Assembly: GCA_964426355.1 (NCBI GenBank)
Contig: CAYRRA010000205.1
Location: 1 to 7,221, forward strand
Direction of reading: 5' to 3'
Origin: JAJFTV01 sp964426355
GTDB taxonomy: Bacteria; Chloroflexota; Anaerolineae; Anaerolineales; Anaerolineaceae
DNA: 7,221 nucleotides
Shown here: in pieces, positions 1-6,208 of the stretch
Numbering within the stretch: the first letter of the stretch is position 1
Layout of the letters: every line of letters begins with the position of its first letter
Translations under genes and position numbers: made by a program
Notes under the pieces: generated by a model
Seen by the model: only the letters and a program-made list of their open reading frames with translations
Databases searched by the model: none
What the model was told of the DNA's origin: nothing

Positions 1-124
1 GCAACCAGTAAGTTTATCATGAAGACGGATTAGATGCAAATTTTCATTTACTCATCAATTCTCGTTCTTTCATCTACTTCTCCCATTTCTATCGAGCAAT
101 TTACAGGTATGCCTTCTGAGGATA
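1..124. other. AT-rich leader without a recognisable gene
   Basis: This stretch has frequent stops in all frames and pyrimidine-rich segments (about 59-91). The + frame starting at base 1 is open for ten codons and ends at TAG 31-33. It could be the tail of an upstream gene but is too short to judge. No convincing terminator hairpin or tRNA is visible. Confidence 0.5.
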
Positions 125-133
125 TGTTACAAT
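125..133 (+). promoter_or_regulatory. Putative extended -10 promoter of the five-gene operon
   Basis: TGT followed by TACAAT (hexamer 128-133) fits an extended -10 element (TGn-TAnnnT). It lies about 46 bases before the first start codon, which would leave a 5' leader of roughly 40 bases. No good -35 is seen at 16-18 bases; TTACAG at 101-106 is 21 bases away, which is too far for a standard spacer. The surrounding AT-rich stretch is the only non-coding space before the operon, so a promoter is expected here. The exact element is inferred by eye. Confidence 0.4.
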
Positions 134-164
134 CGAAAAACGTTAACATCAATAAAGATCTATT

Positions 165-170
165 GGAGAA
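165..170 (+). promoter_or_regulatory. Ribosome binding site of the SDR gene
   Basis: GGAGAA lies with its GGAG 11 bases before the ATG at 180. This supports 180 over the next in-frame ATG at 198 (Met7), which has no comparable purine-rich site just upstream. Confidence 0.6.
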
Positions 171-179
171 ACCGTGTAA

Positions 180-926
180 ATGCCAATAGCTGAAACGATG
201 AAAAATAAAGAGCTAGCCCTGGTAACCGGCGCAGCACACCGGCTTGGGCGCAGCATTTCACTGTATCTTGCCAGCATGGGATACGCGATTGCCGTGCACT
301 ATCACCATGCAGAAGGAGCAGCACAAGAAACTGTCCGCAAGATTTTGTCTTCCTATGGCATACCGGCTTTCTCCCTCCGCGCAGACCTGACTCAAGAAAA
401 CCAAATTGAAGATCTGTTTACCCAAATCGACCGTTCAAGCTATACGCTAAAAGTGCTGGTCAACTCTGCCGCAGTCATGATCCCCGGTGATGTGAATGAG
501 CTGTCAACCGAACAATGGGACCTGACGATGAACCTGAACCTGCGCGCCGTCTGGTTGTGCAGCCGCAAAGCAAATGCGCTCATGCAACCCACTGGCGGAG
601 TGATCATTAACATTGCAGACAGCGGTGCTGGCAAATTGTGGACTGGTTTTCCTGCATATACCATCAGCAAAGCTGGTGTCATCATTTTGACCCGCTTAAT
701 GGCAAAGGAGTTTTCTCCTGCGGTCCGGGTAAATGCCATCTCTCCTGGTCTAATCCTCCCTCCTGATGATTTCCCTGTCGATGAGTGGAAACGGTTGGTG
801 CAACGGTTGCCCTTGAAGAAAGCCGGTTCTCCGGATTGGGTCTGTGACGCCATCGGCTTTATCATCCACAATGAATATCTCACCGGTCAGGATATCGCAA
901 TCGACGGTGGATATCAACTGGTTTAG
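180..926 (+). CDS. Pteridine reductase/FolM-like short-chain dehydrogenase
   Basis: This 248-residue NADPH-dependent SDR is a predicted cytoplasmic, one-domain Rossmann enzyme. Visible motifs are the nucleotide-binding TGAAHRLG (16-23, with Arg replacing the usual middle Gly), HYHHAEG (40-46, the place of the NADPH-phosphate loop), NSAA (95-98), Asn120, Asp147, YxxxK (Tyr160, Lys164) and SPG (188-190). In classical SDRs a Ser sits 13 residues before the catalytic Tyr. Here it is Asp147, the arrangement known from trypanosomatid pteridine reductase PTR1 and bacterial FolM (dihydromonapterin/dihydrofolate reductase). The HYH loop also matches PTR1. Reduction of a dihydropterin or dihydrofolate is therefore the best guess, but a 3-oxoacyl-type reductase cannot be excluded and the substrate is inferred. 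It is the first gene of the operon, and its stop overlaps the Shine-Dalgarno of the next gene. Confidence 0.88.
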   Translation: MPIAETMKNKELALVTGAAHRLGRSISLYLASMGYAIAVHYHHAEGAAQETVRKILSSYGIPAFSLRADLTQENQIEDLFTQIDRSSYTLKVLVNSAAVMIPGDVNELSTEQWDLTMNLNLRAVWLCSRKANALMQPTGGVIINIADSGAGKLWTGFPAYTISKAGVIILTRLMAKEFSPAVRVNAISPGLILPPDDFPVDEWKRLVQRLPLKKAGSPDWVCDAIGFIIHNEYLTGQDIAIDGGYQLV

Positions 927-934
927 GAAACGAT

Positions 935-1843
935 ATGTTAGAGATTACCAATTTTATAATCGCCATTTCCCGTCCCGGAGCCATCGTCATCACCATCCTG
1001 ATGTATACATTAAGCGTTGGGATTGTCGATTATCTCGGCACACCAGTAGACTGGATGGTATTTTGGATGGGTCTGTTTTGCAGTATCTTGCTGCTGCTGG
1101 GAAGTCAATGGTTGGACGTGTTTTTCAGAATCAGTGGAGATAACCGAGATAGCAAATATTTGAACCTGGCGAAAAAAGGCAAATTAGACATCACCCCGGC
1201 AGCATTCCGCCGTCTCATCCTTCAAATTGCGCTCACCACCATGACCTGCGGAGCCGCACTGATCGTGCTTTTAATCGTACAGGGAGCCGTCAACCCGGTG
1301 GCGATGCTCTTTATCGGTATCATTTTTATCGTTTTGTTTCTATTGTCCGTTCCCCCGATTCACCTGTTCAAAAATGGAGCAGGCGAAATGGTAGAAGCCA
1401 TCCTGGTCATCAACCTGCTGCCTGCCTGGGGGTTTATCATTCAATATGGTGAAGTGCACAGGCTGCTCTTGTTGCTGACGCTTCCCTTCACCGCATTGAT
1501 GCTCGCCATGCGCCTGGCAATGTCACTGGAAAACTATGGTCAGGATATCCGCAATGGGAATAAAAACCTGATGACCAGCATGGGTTGGGAACGGGGAATG
1601 AGCCTGCATAACTATTTCATCATCTTTTCTTTTGTAGTGATGGCTTTTACTTATGTTTTAGGTCTCCCGTGGAAGCTGGTTTTGCCGGGATTGCTTTCCC
1701 TGCCAATTGGTCTCTATCAAATCTGGCAGATGCGCCAGATTGCATCCGGGCTGAAACCAAACTGGAAAGTACTCAATTTCACTGCAATTTCCCTGCTGGG
1801 GGTAACCGCTTATCTGGTTGCGCTCAGTCTCTGGATTGGATAA
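935..1843 (+). CDS. UbiA/MenA-like prenyltransferase family membrane protein, atypical active site
   Basis: This 302-residue protein is very hydrophobic, with about nine predicted membrane segments (roughly 13-34, 41-60, 95-116, 119-139, 150-170, 178-198, 226-243, 246-263, 280-300). Family marks are the N-terminal SRPG (12-15), the MenA-like block around PPIHLFKNGAGE (140-151) and a second-loop block, NYGQDIRNGNKNLMTSMG (200-217). UbiA enzymes join a polyprenyl chain to an aromatic acceptor using two Asp-rich loops. Here the first (consensus NDxxDxxxD) reads SQWLDVFFR (57-65), keeping only Asp61. The second keeps Asn200 and Asp204 but has Gly208 in place of the last Asp and is about four residues short. 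Prenyl transfer is therefore doubtful. AGGAAA at 925-930 gives the start, overlapping the previous stop, which suggests translational coupling. Confidence 0.8.
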   Translation: MLEITNFIIAISRPGAIVITILMYTLSVGIVDYLGTPVDWMVFWMGLFCSILLLLGSQWLDVFFRISGDNRDSKYLNLAKKGKLDITPAAFRRLILQIALTTMTCGAALIVLLIVQGAVNPVAMLFIGIIFIVLFLLSVPPIHLFKNGAGEMVEAILVINLLPAWGFIIQYGEVHRLLLLLTLPFTALMLAMRLAMSLENYGQDIRNGNKNLMTSMGWERGMSLHNYFIIFSFVVMAFTYVLGLPWKLVLPGLLSLPIGLYQIWQMRQIASGLKPNWKVLNFTAISLLGVTAYLVALSLWIG

Positions 1844-1846
1844 CTT

Positions 1847-3085
1847 ATGCCTGAATTTCTTGAACTTGTTCCGCCCGCAGAAGCGCTGAAGAATTTTTTG
1901 GAAAACCTGCCGCCTGCAAAGCCTCGGTCAGAAAAAACCCAGACAGCCCAGGCGCTACACCGCATCCTGATGCAAGATGTGTTTGCACCGGAACCGCTTC
2001 CCGCCTTCTCCAAGAGTACTGTCGATGGGTATGCAGTACAGGCTGCCGATACCTACGGCGCAAACGAAACACTTCCGGTTTACCTTCCCAGTATCGGCGA
2101 AGTTCCCATGGGGTCTCCACCCAACTTTGTATTGTCTCCCGGTTCCACCTGCCTGATCCACACCGGTGGCATGCTCCCCGATGGCGCGGATGCAGTGGTC
2201 ATGCTGGAACACACACAAATGGCTCGCCAGGATGAAATTGAGGTCTACAAATCGGTTGCTGTTGGCGAAAATATCATCGAGGCAGGTGAAGACGTCCGAA
2301 TTGGCGAGAAAGTCCTGCCATCCGGTATCCGTTTACGACCGGCAGAAATCGGCGGTTTATTGGCACTGGGAATCCTGGAAATTCCAGTGGCAGTACAACC
2401 CGTAGTGGGCATTCTCTCCAGCGGCGACGAGGTCATCGACGCAGCAAAAAAACCACTGCCAGGGCAGGTGCGTGACATCAACAGCCATTCGCTTGCCGCA
2501 CTGGTTGAAGCCCATGGCGGGAAACCGCGCCTATACGGGATTGCCCCAGATGACATCACCGTCTTTGATCCGCTCATTCAGCGTGCTTATCAGGAATGCG
2601 ATATGCTCATCATTACTGCGGGCTCTTCAGCCAGCTCGCGCGACCTGACCGCTGAAGTCATTCAAAAATTAGGTGATCCGGGTGTTCTTGTACACGGTGT
2701 GGCTGTGCGCCCCGGCAAACCCACCATCCTGGCGGTATGTAACCGAAAACCCGTCATCGGTCTTCCTGGCAATCCGGTCAGTGCATTGGTCATCGCCACG
2801 CTCTTTGCTGTCCCGGTATTGGAGCAAATAGCCGGTCTCGCTCATCCCGGTACCATGCACTTCGTCAATGCGGTTCTCCAAACGAATGTCCCTTCTGCGG
2901 CAGGCAGGGAAGATTATGTTCCTATCCGTTTGTCAAACCAATCGGGTAAACTGTTTGCAGACCCGATTTTTTACAAAAGCAACATGATATTCTCACTGGC
3001 TCAAGCCGATGGTCTGCTGCGCATACCTGCACAGGCAGTGGGTTTGAACATGGGGGAATTGGTGGATATCTTATTATTAGAGTAA
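1847..3085 (+). CDS. moeA: Molybdopterin molybdenumtransferase MoeA
   Basis: MoeA inserts molybdate (or tungstate) into adenylylated molybdopterin to form the active cofactor, in the cytoplasm. The 412 residues match the usual length (E. coli about 411) and all domains appear present. Motifs are STVDGYAV (57-64, with the conserved Asp60), HTGGMLPDGADAVV (105-118), GEDVRIGE (147-154), SSGDEV (191-196), AGSSASSRD (258-266, the GGxSxGxxD metal/AMP loop in a variant form), GVAVRPGKP (284-292) and GLPGNPVSAL (305-314). The C-terminal beta domain follows, ending near 412. No signal peptide is present. The gene starts three bases after the preceding stop with only a weak purine stretch (about 1835-1840), so translation is probably coupled. 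A second, longer MoeA lies two genes downstream, suggesting division of labour. Confidence 0.93.
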   Translation: MPEFLELVPPAEALKNFLENLPPAKPRSEKTQTAQALHRILMQDVFAPEPLPAFSKSTVDGYAVQAADTYGANETLPVYLPSIGEVPMGSPPNFVLSPGSTCLIHTGGMLPDGADAVVMLEHTQMARQDEIEVYKSVAVGENIIEAGEDVRIGEKVLPSGIRLRPAEIGGLLALGILEIPVAVQPVVGILSSGDEVIDAAKKPLPGQVRDINSHSLAALVEAHGGKPRLYGIAPDDITVFDPLIQRAYQECDMLIITAGSSASSRDLTAEVIQKLGDPGVLVHGVAVRPGKPTILAVCNRKPVIGLPGNPVSALVIATLFAVPVLEQIAGLAHPGTMHFVNAVLQTNVPSAAGREDYVPIRLSNQSGKLFADPIFYKSNMIFSLAQADGLLRIPAQAVGLNMGELVDILLLE

Positions 3086-3098
3086 AACAGGATTCACG

Positions 3099-4091
3099 AT
3101 GAAGCAAATCTTTGTAATTCTTATCATAGCTCTGCTGCTCACTGCCTGTATTCCACAATTACAGGTTACCAACATTCCGCATGAGTTGTACACCGAAATG
3201 GCGAAAACGGTTGCAGTACAACTGACAGCCAATGCACTGCTCACCCCTTCGGTCACCCCCACTGCAACACCGGAACCGACTGCCACGGCAACCGCCACGC
3301 CTGAACCCAGCCCGACTGTTCCCTCCCCGACCCCTACCTGGTTGTATCAGGATAGAGGCGAGGTGCAGGTTCCCATCCTCGTCTATTACAATATCGCAGA
3401 TGATATGAAGGATAATCCTTCTTACTCTGCCGATGCGGTCAACAACATCTCCCCGGTCCATTTTGAGCAACAAATGACTGCGCTGCGCGATAACGGGTAT
3501 GTCACCATCCCTGTTTCGCTGTTGATGAACACCATGCTGTTCGGTGGTGATATTCCATCAAAGCCCATCATCATCACCTTCGATGTAACATCCCAGGGCA
3601 TCTATACCAAAACCTTCCCGGTGATGCAACAGCTCGGTTTTGTGGGCAATATTTTTGTTGCCTACAATGAGATCGGTCAACAAGGGATGCTGACCGTTTC
3701 AATGATTAAAGAGATGATGGAAGCCGGCTGGAATGTCGGCAGCCGCGGGATGAACGGTTACGACCTAACCGCCGGTTTTGCCAACATCTCTGATGAGATA
3801 TCAGGTTCAAGATTGAAGTTGGGCGAATTGCTTGGAACTGAAATTACCATTTTTGCTTATCCCTATGGAAGATCGGATGATATCATTTTTCCGCGAGTTT
3901 CCGAATGGGGTTATAAAGCTGCTTTGGGGTTAACCTGGTACACCAATTCAAAGCATAGTAGCCAGAATATCTATTACCTGGCACGCTTTGAAGTGCTGAA
4001 TGGGGAAACTCTGGCACAAATCTTCGCCGATCTTCCCTGGCAGCCCGGTTCGCTACCCACCGACATCCCGGCATCGGGTTCAGAAAACTAG
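3099..4091 (+). CDS. NodB-fold (polysaccharide deacetylase-like) lipoprotein, metal site lost
   Basis: This 330-residue envelope protein has a short lipoprotein signal ending in the lipobox LLTAC (13-17, Cys17 the lipidation site). A Thr/Pro-rich tether follows (about 49-80), then a NodB homology domain (about 90-310). The fold is recognisable from VPILVYYNIA (91-100, normally PxLMYHxI), the SPxxFExQMxxLRxNGY block (118-134), PSKPIIITFD (153-162), AGWNVGSR (209-216), IFAYPYG (251-257) and YYLARFEV near the end. Active family members use TFDD and SHxxxH to bind metal and remove N- or O-acetyl groups from glycans. Here these read TFDV (160-163) and S-R-G-M-N-G (215-220), so the second Asp and both His are absent. 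It is probably catalytically dead and may bind glycan or another ligand. AGGA (3089-3092) supports the start. Its place between two moeA genes is unexplained. Confidence 0.85.
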   Translation: MKQIFVILIIALLLTACIPQLQVTNIPHELYTEMAKTVAVQLTANALLTPSVTPTATPEPTATATATPEPSPTVPSPTPTWLYQDRGEVQVPILVYYNIADDMKDNPSYSADAVNNISPVHFEQQMTALRDNGYVTIPVSLLMNTMLFGGDIPSKPIIITFDVTSQGIYTKTFPVMQQLGFVGNIFVAYNEIGQQGMLTVSMIKEMMEAGWNVGSRGMNGYDLTAGFANISDEISGSRLKLGELLGTEITIFAYPYGRSDDIIFPRVSEWGYKAALGLTWYTNSKHSSQNIYYLARFEVLNGETLAQIFADLPWQPGSLPTDIPASGSEN

Positions 4092-4107
4092 TTAAGGATT
4101 AGCAAAG

Positions 4108-6084
4108 ATGAGCGTTTACCTGCATGACATCCCATTAGACGAAGCAAAAGGCATTTTCGAAAAAGCGCTCCAAAAATCCGGTCTTTGGCAGCCGCTTGGC
4201 GTAGAAGAAATCCCACTGAACGAAAATGCGGTTGGAAGAATCCTCGCCGAACCAATCTGGGCAAAATTGTCTTCTCCGCATTACAATGCTTCAGCGATGG
4301 ATGGTTTCGCGGTTGAAGCATCCTCCACCCACGGCGCATCCGAAACCAGCCCGATCGAGTTGGTGGTCGGGCAAACTGCCGCGTATGTTGACACCGGTGA
4401 TGCACTACCAGCATGGGCAAATGCAGTCATTCCGATCGAGCTCATTGAAGCCTTCGATCACGAACACCAGCCGCTCTCAAACCTCCACAAGGCGCACTTC
4501 ATTCGTTTCCGCGCATCCACCCCACCCTGGCGGCACGTCCGCACGGTTGGCGAAGACATCATCTCCTCACAACTTGTTTTACCGGAAGGGCAGCAAATGC
4601 GACCTGTCGACCTGGGAGCCGCCGCGGCAAGCGGCTGCGCCGCGATCAAAGTTTACCGAAAACCCAGGGTCTCCATCCTTCCTACTGGCAGCGAACTGGT
4701 ATCGATCGGTTCACAAGTCAAACCGGGCGATATCATCGAATACAACTCACTGGTGCTTGCCGCACAGGTTGCAGAATGGGGTGGCATCCCGCTTCGGCAA
4801 AAAATGGTACAGGATCACCTGGAAACCATTAGCAAAGCGGTTCAACTGGCAGCCGCACAAAGTGACCTCGTTCTAATTAACGCCGGCTCATCCGCAGGTT
4901 CCGAGGACTTCTCCGCACAAATTGTCCAGACACTGGGTGAACTGTTGGTGCATGGTATTGCTGTCCGTCCCGGGCATCCCGTCATTCTGGGCATGCTGCA
5001 CCTCAGTGACCCCACTTCAAATGAAAAAAGAAATATTCCCATCATTGGTATTCCAGGATTCCCAGTTTCAGCCGCGCTCACCGGTGAAATTTTTGTGGAA
5101 CCGCTCCTCTCGAAATGGTCAGGTAAAAACCTGCCTGAACCAATCCAGATCACCGCAACCATCACAAAAAAAATCACCAGCCCTGCCGGGGATGATGATT
5201 ATCTGCGCGTCATCGTTGGAAAAGTGAGTGAGGATTATAAAGCAGCGCCGGTATCGCGCGGTGCTGGCGTCATCACTTCTCTGGTACGCGCCGATGGCAT
5301 TACCGTGATTCCGCGCTCCATTCAAGGACTAGAAGCGGGTAGTAAAGTGAAAGTGCGTCTTTACCGCTCTACTGTTGAGATTGACCGTTCCATTCTGGCA
5401 ATCGGATCGCACGATATGACGCTTGACCTTCTGGCTCAACACTTGCAAAGATACCAACGCCGCCTGATTTCTGCTAATGTGGGAAGCGTGGGCGGTTTGC
5501 TGGCGCTACGCCGGGAAGAAGCGCACATCGCCGGTTCGCATCTCCTCGACCCGGCAACCGGCGACTATAACAAGTCGTATCTGAAGCAATATATTCCCGA
5601 CCTACCGGTGAAGTTGGTCACCTGGGCTGAGCGCGAGCAGGGTCTTATCATCAAACCGGGTAACCCCAAAAATATCTGCACGCTTCATGATTTGCAGCGG
5701 GAGGATGTAACCTTTATCAACCGCCAACGCGGTTCGGGCACACGTCTTCTTCTGGATTATCACCTGTCGCAGAACGGGCTGGATGCCGGGAAGATACGGG
5801 GATACCAGTTGGACGAATACACGCATCTCAATGTTGCTATCGCAGTTGATTCCGGCAGGTCTGATTGTGGTCTGGGGATTGCTGCTGCTGCTGAAGCGCT
5901 CGGCTTGGATTTCATTCCGCTCTTTACCGAACGCTATGACCTGGTCATCCCATGCAAATACCTTGAGGGTCACCTGCTCGATCCACTCTTCGATATCATG
6001 AATGATACCCGTTTTCGCAAAGACATTGCACAACTCAAGGGCTACATTTTTGACCGTATGGGCGAAATTGTCATTGACTGCTGA
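4108..6084 (+). CDS. MoeA with C-terminal periplasmic-binding-protein-like domain
   Basis: This 658-residue cytoplasmic protein is a MoeA core (about 1-418) fused to a PBP-like domain (about 428-650, resembling Pfam PBP_like PF12727). Core motifs are SAMDGFAV (62-69, Asp65), DTGDALP (95-101), VGEDI (147-151), LPTGSELV (191-198), NAGSSAGSEDFSA (258-270), GIAVRPGHP (283-291) and GIPGFPVSAAL (314-324). C-terminal marks are GSHDMTLDLLAQHL (433-446), GSVGGLLAL (459-467), IAGSHLLDPATGDYN (474-488), NRQRGSGTR (538-546) and a Gly-rich block near 586-592. Such fusions occur in clostridia, archaea and other anaerobes, often beside an ordinary moeA. The extra domain is thought to bind a small anion or cofactor, but its ligand is not established here. 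Departures include PAWANAV (101-107) where PxGADAV is usual, and Phe318 where the sister protein has Asn. AAGGAT at 4094-4099 supports the start. This is the last gene of the operon. Confidence 0.92.
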   Translation: MSVYLHDIPLDEAKGIFEKALQKSGLWQPLGVEEIPLNENAVGRILAEPIWAKLSSPHYNASAMDGFAVEASSTHGASETSPIELVVGQTAAYVDTGDALPAWANAVIPIELIEAFDHEHQPLSNLHKAHFIRFRASTPPWRHVRTVGEDIISSQLVLPEGQQMRPVDLGAAAASGCAAIKVYRKPRVSILPTGSELVSIGSQVKPGDIIEYNSLVLAAQVAEWGGIPLRQKMVQDHLETISKAVQLAAAQSDLVLINAGSSAGSEDFSAQIVQTLGELLVHGIAVRPGHPVILGMLHLSDPTSNEKRNIPIIGIPGFPVSAALTGEIFVEPLLSKWSGKNLPEPIQITATITKKITSPAGDDDYLRVIVGKVSEDYKAAPVSRGAGVITSLVRADGITVIPRSIQGLEAGSKVKVRLYRSTVEIDRSILAIGSHDMTLDLLAQHLQRYQRRLISANVGSVGGLLALRREEAHIAGSHLLDPATGDYNKSYLKQYIPDLPVKLVTWAEREQGLIIKPGNPKNICTLHDLQREDVTFINRQRGSGTRLLLDYHLSQNGLDAGKIRGYQLDEYTHLNVAIAVDSGRSDCGLGIAAAAEALGLDFIPLFTERYDLVIPCKYLEGHLLDPLFDIMNDTRFRKDIAQLKGYIFDRMGEIVIDC

Positions 6085-6129
6085 AAGATCCGGTGTATCC
6101 CCTTTTATCGTCTGTGATGGCTCAGGATG

Positions 6130-6160
6130 TTGCTTTACCCAGGGTTAATTTTATTATAAT
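6130..6160 (+). promoter_or_regulatory. Candidate sigma70-type promoter of the peroxiredoxin gene
   Basis: TTGCTT (6130-6135) and a perfect TATAAT (6155-6160) are separated by 19 bases, slightly longer than optimal. Two more TATAAT hexamers occur at 6163-6168 and 6174-6179 but lack a partner -35. The choice among the three is inferred. The -10 elements lie inside the palindromes described next, so a protein bound there would block transcription. Confidence 0.4.
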
Positions 6161-6181
6161 AATATAATGTTATTATAATAA
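6151..6181. repeat. Two identical 12-bp AT-only palindromes; operator-like
   Basis: TTATTATAATAA occurs at 6151-6162 and again at 6170-6181. Each copy is its own reverse complement, the pair is separated by seven bases, and the centres are 19 bp apart (close to two helical turns). A further inverted repeat, TATAAT-GTT-ATTATA, spans 6163-6177. The composition resembles Fur/PerR-family operators (PerR consensus TTATAATnATTATAA), but the spacing does not match exactly. It covers the likely -10 of a peroxide-removing enzyme gene, so redox- or metal-dependent repression is an attractive inference. Confidence 0.55.
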
Positions 6182-6194
6182 ATATTCATTCGCC

Positions 6195-6204
6195 AAAGGA
6201 GGAA
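6195..6204 (+). promoter_or_regulatory. Strong Shine-Dalgarno of the peroxiredoxin gene
   Basis: AAAGGAGGAA contains a full AAGGAGG core ending six bases before the ATG at 6209. It is the best ribosome binding site in the window and fits a highly expressed stress protein. Confidence 0.85.
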
Positions 6205-6208
6205 CAAA

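Larger units (their letters stand above)
6085..6208 (+). other. Intergenic region between the MoeA-PBP gene and the peroxiredoxin gene
   Basis: This 124-base spacer is the first real gap after the operon and holds the control elements listed separately. No convincing rho-independent terminator for the operon is visible. The only candidate is a very short CCC-A-GGG stem at about 6138-6144 followed by a T-rich stretch. Confidence 0.6.

Noticed and set aside
1..33. Open frame ending in TAG that could be the tail of an upstream gene
   Set aside because: Only ten codons are visible and there is no family signal; the surrounding AT-rich sequence gives no further support.
440..883. 147-codon minus-strand open frame opposite the SDR gene
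   Set aside because: It lies entirely within a gene with clear SDR motifs and shows no family motifs itself; it is a shadow frame.
3245..3340. Low-complexity ACC/CCG/ACT repeats as a possible tandem repeat or CRISPR-like element
   Set aside because: They encode the Thr/Pro tether of the lipoprotein, are irregular in length, and have no spacer-repeat structure.
5880..5894. Short GCT/CTG trinucleotide run
   Set aside because: About five units encoding Ala residues in a conserved block of the PBP-like domain; nothing suggests a separate role.
5602..6033. 143-codon minus-strand open frame opposite the PBP-like domain
   Set aside because: The + strand frame has conserved PBP_like motifs throughout, and the minus frame has no recognisable domain or ribosome binding site.
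6133..6148. TTACCCAGGGTTAA as a terminator for the upstream operon
   Set aside because: The core stem has only three GC pairs and a one-base loop, so it would not fold stably; the following T/A-rich sequence is better explained as the bcp promoter.
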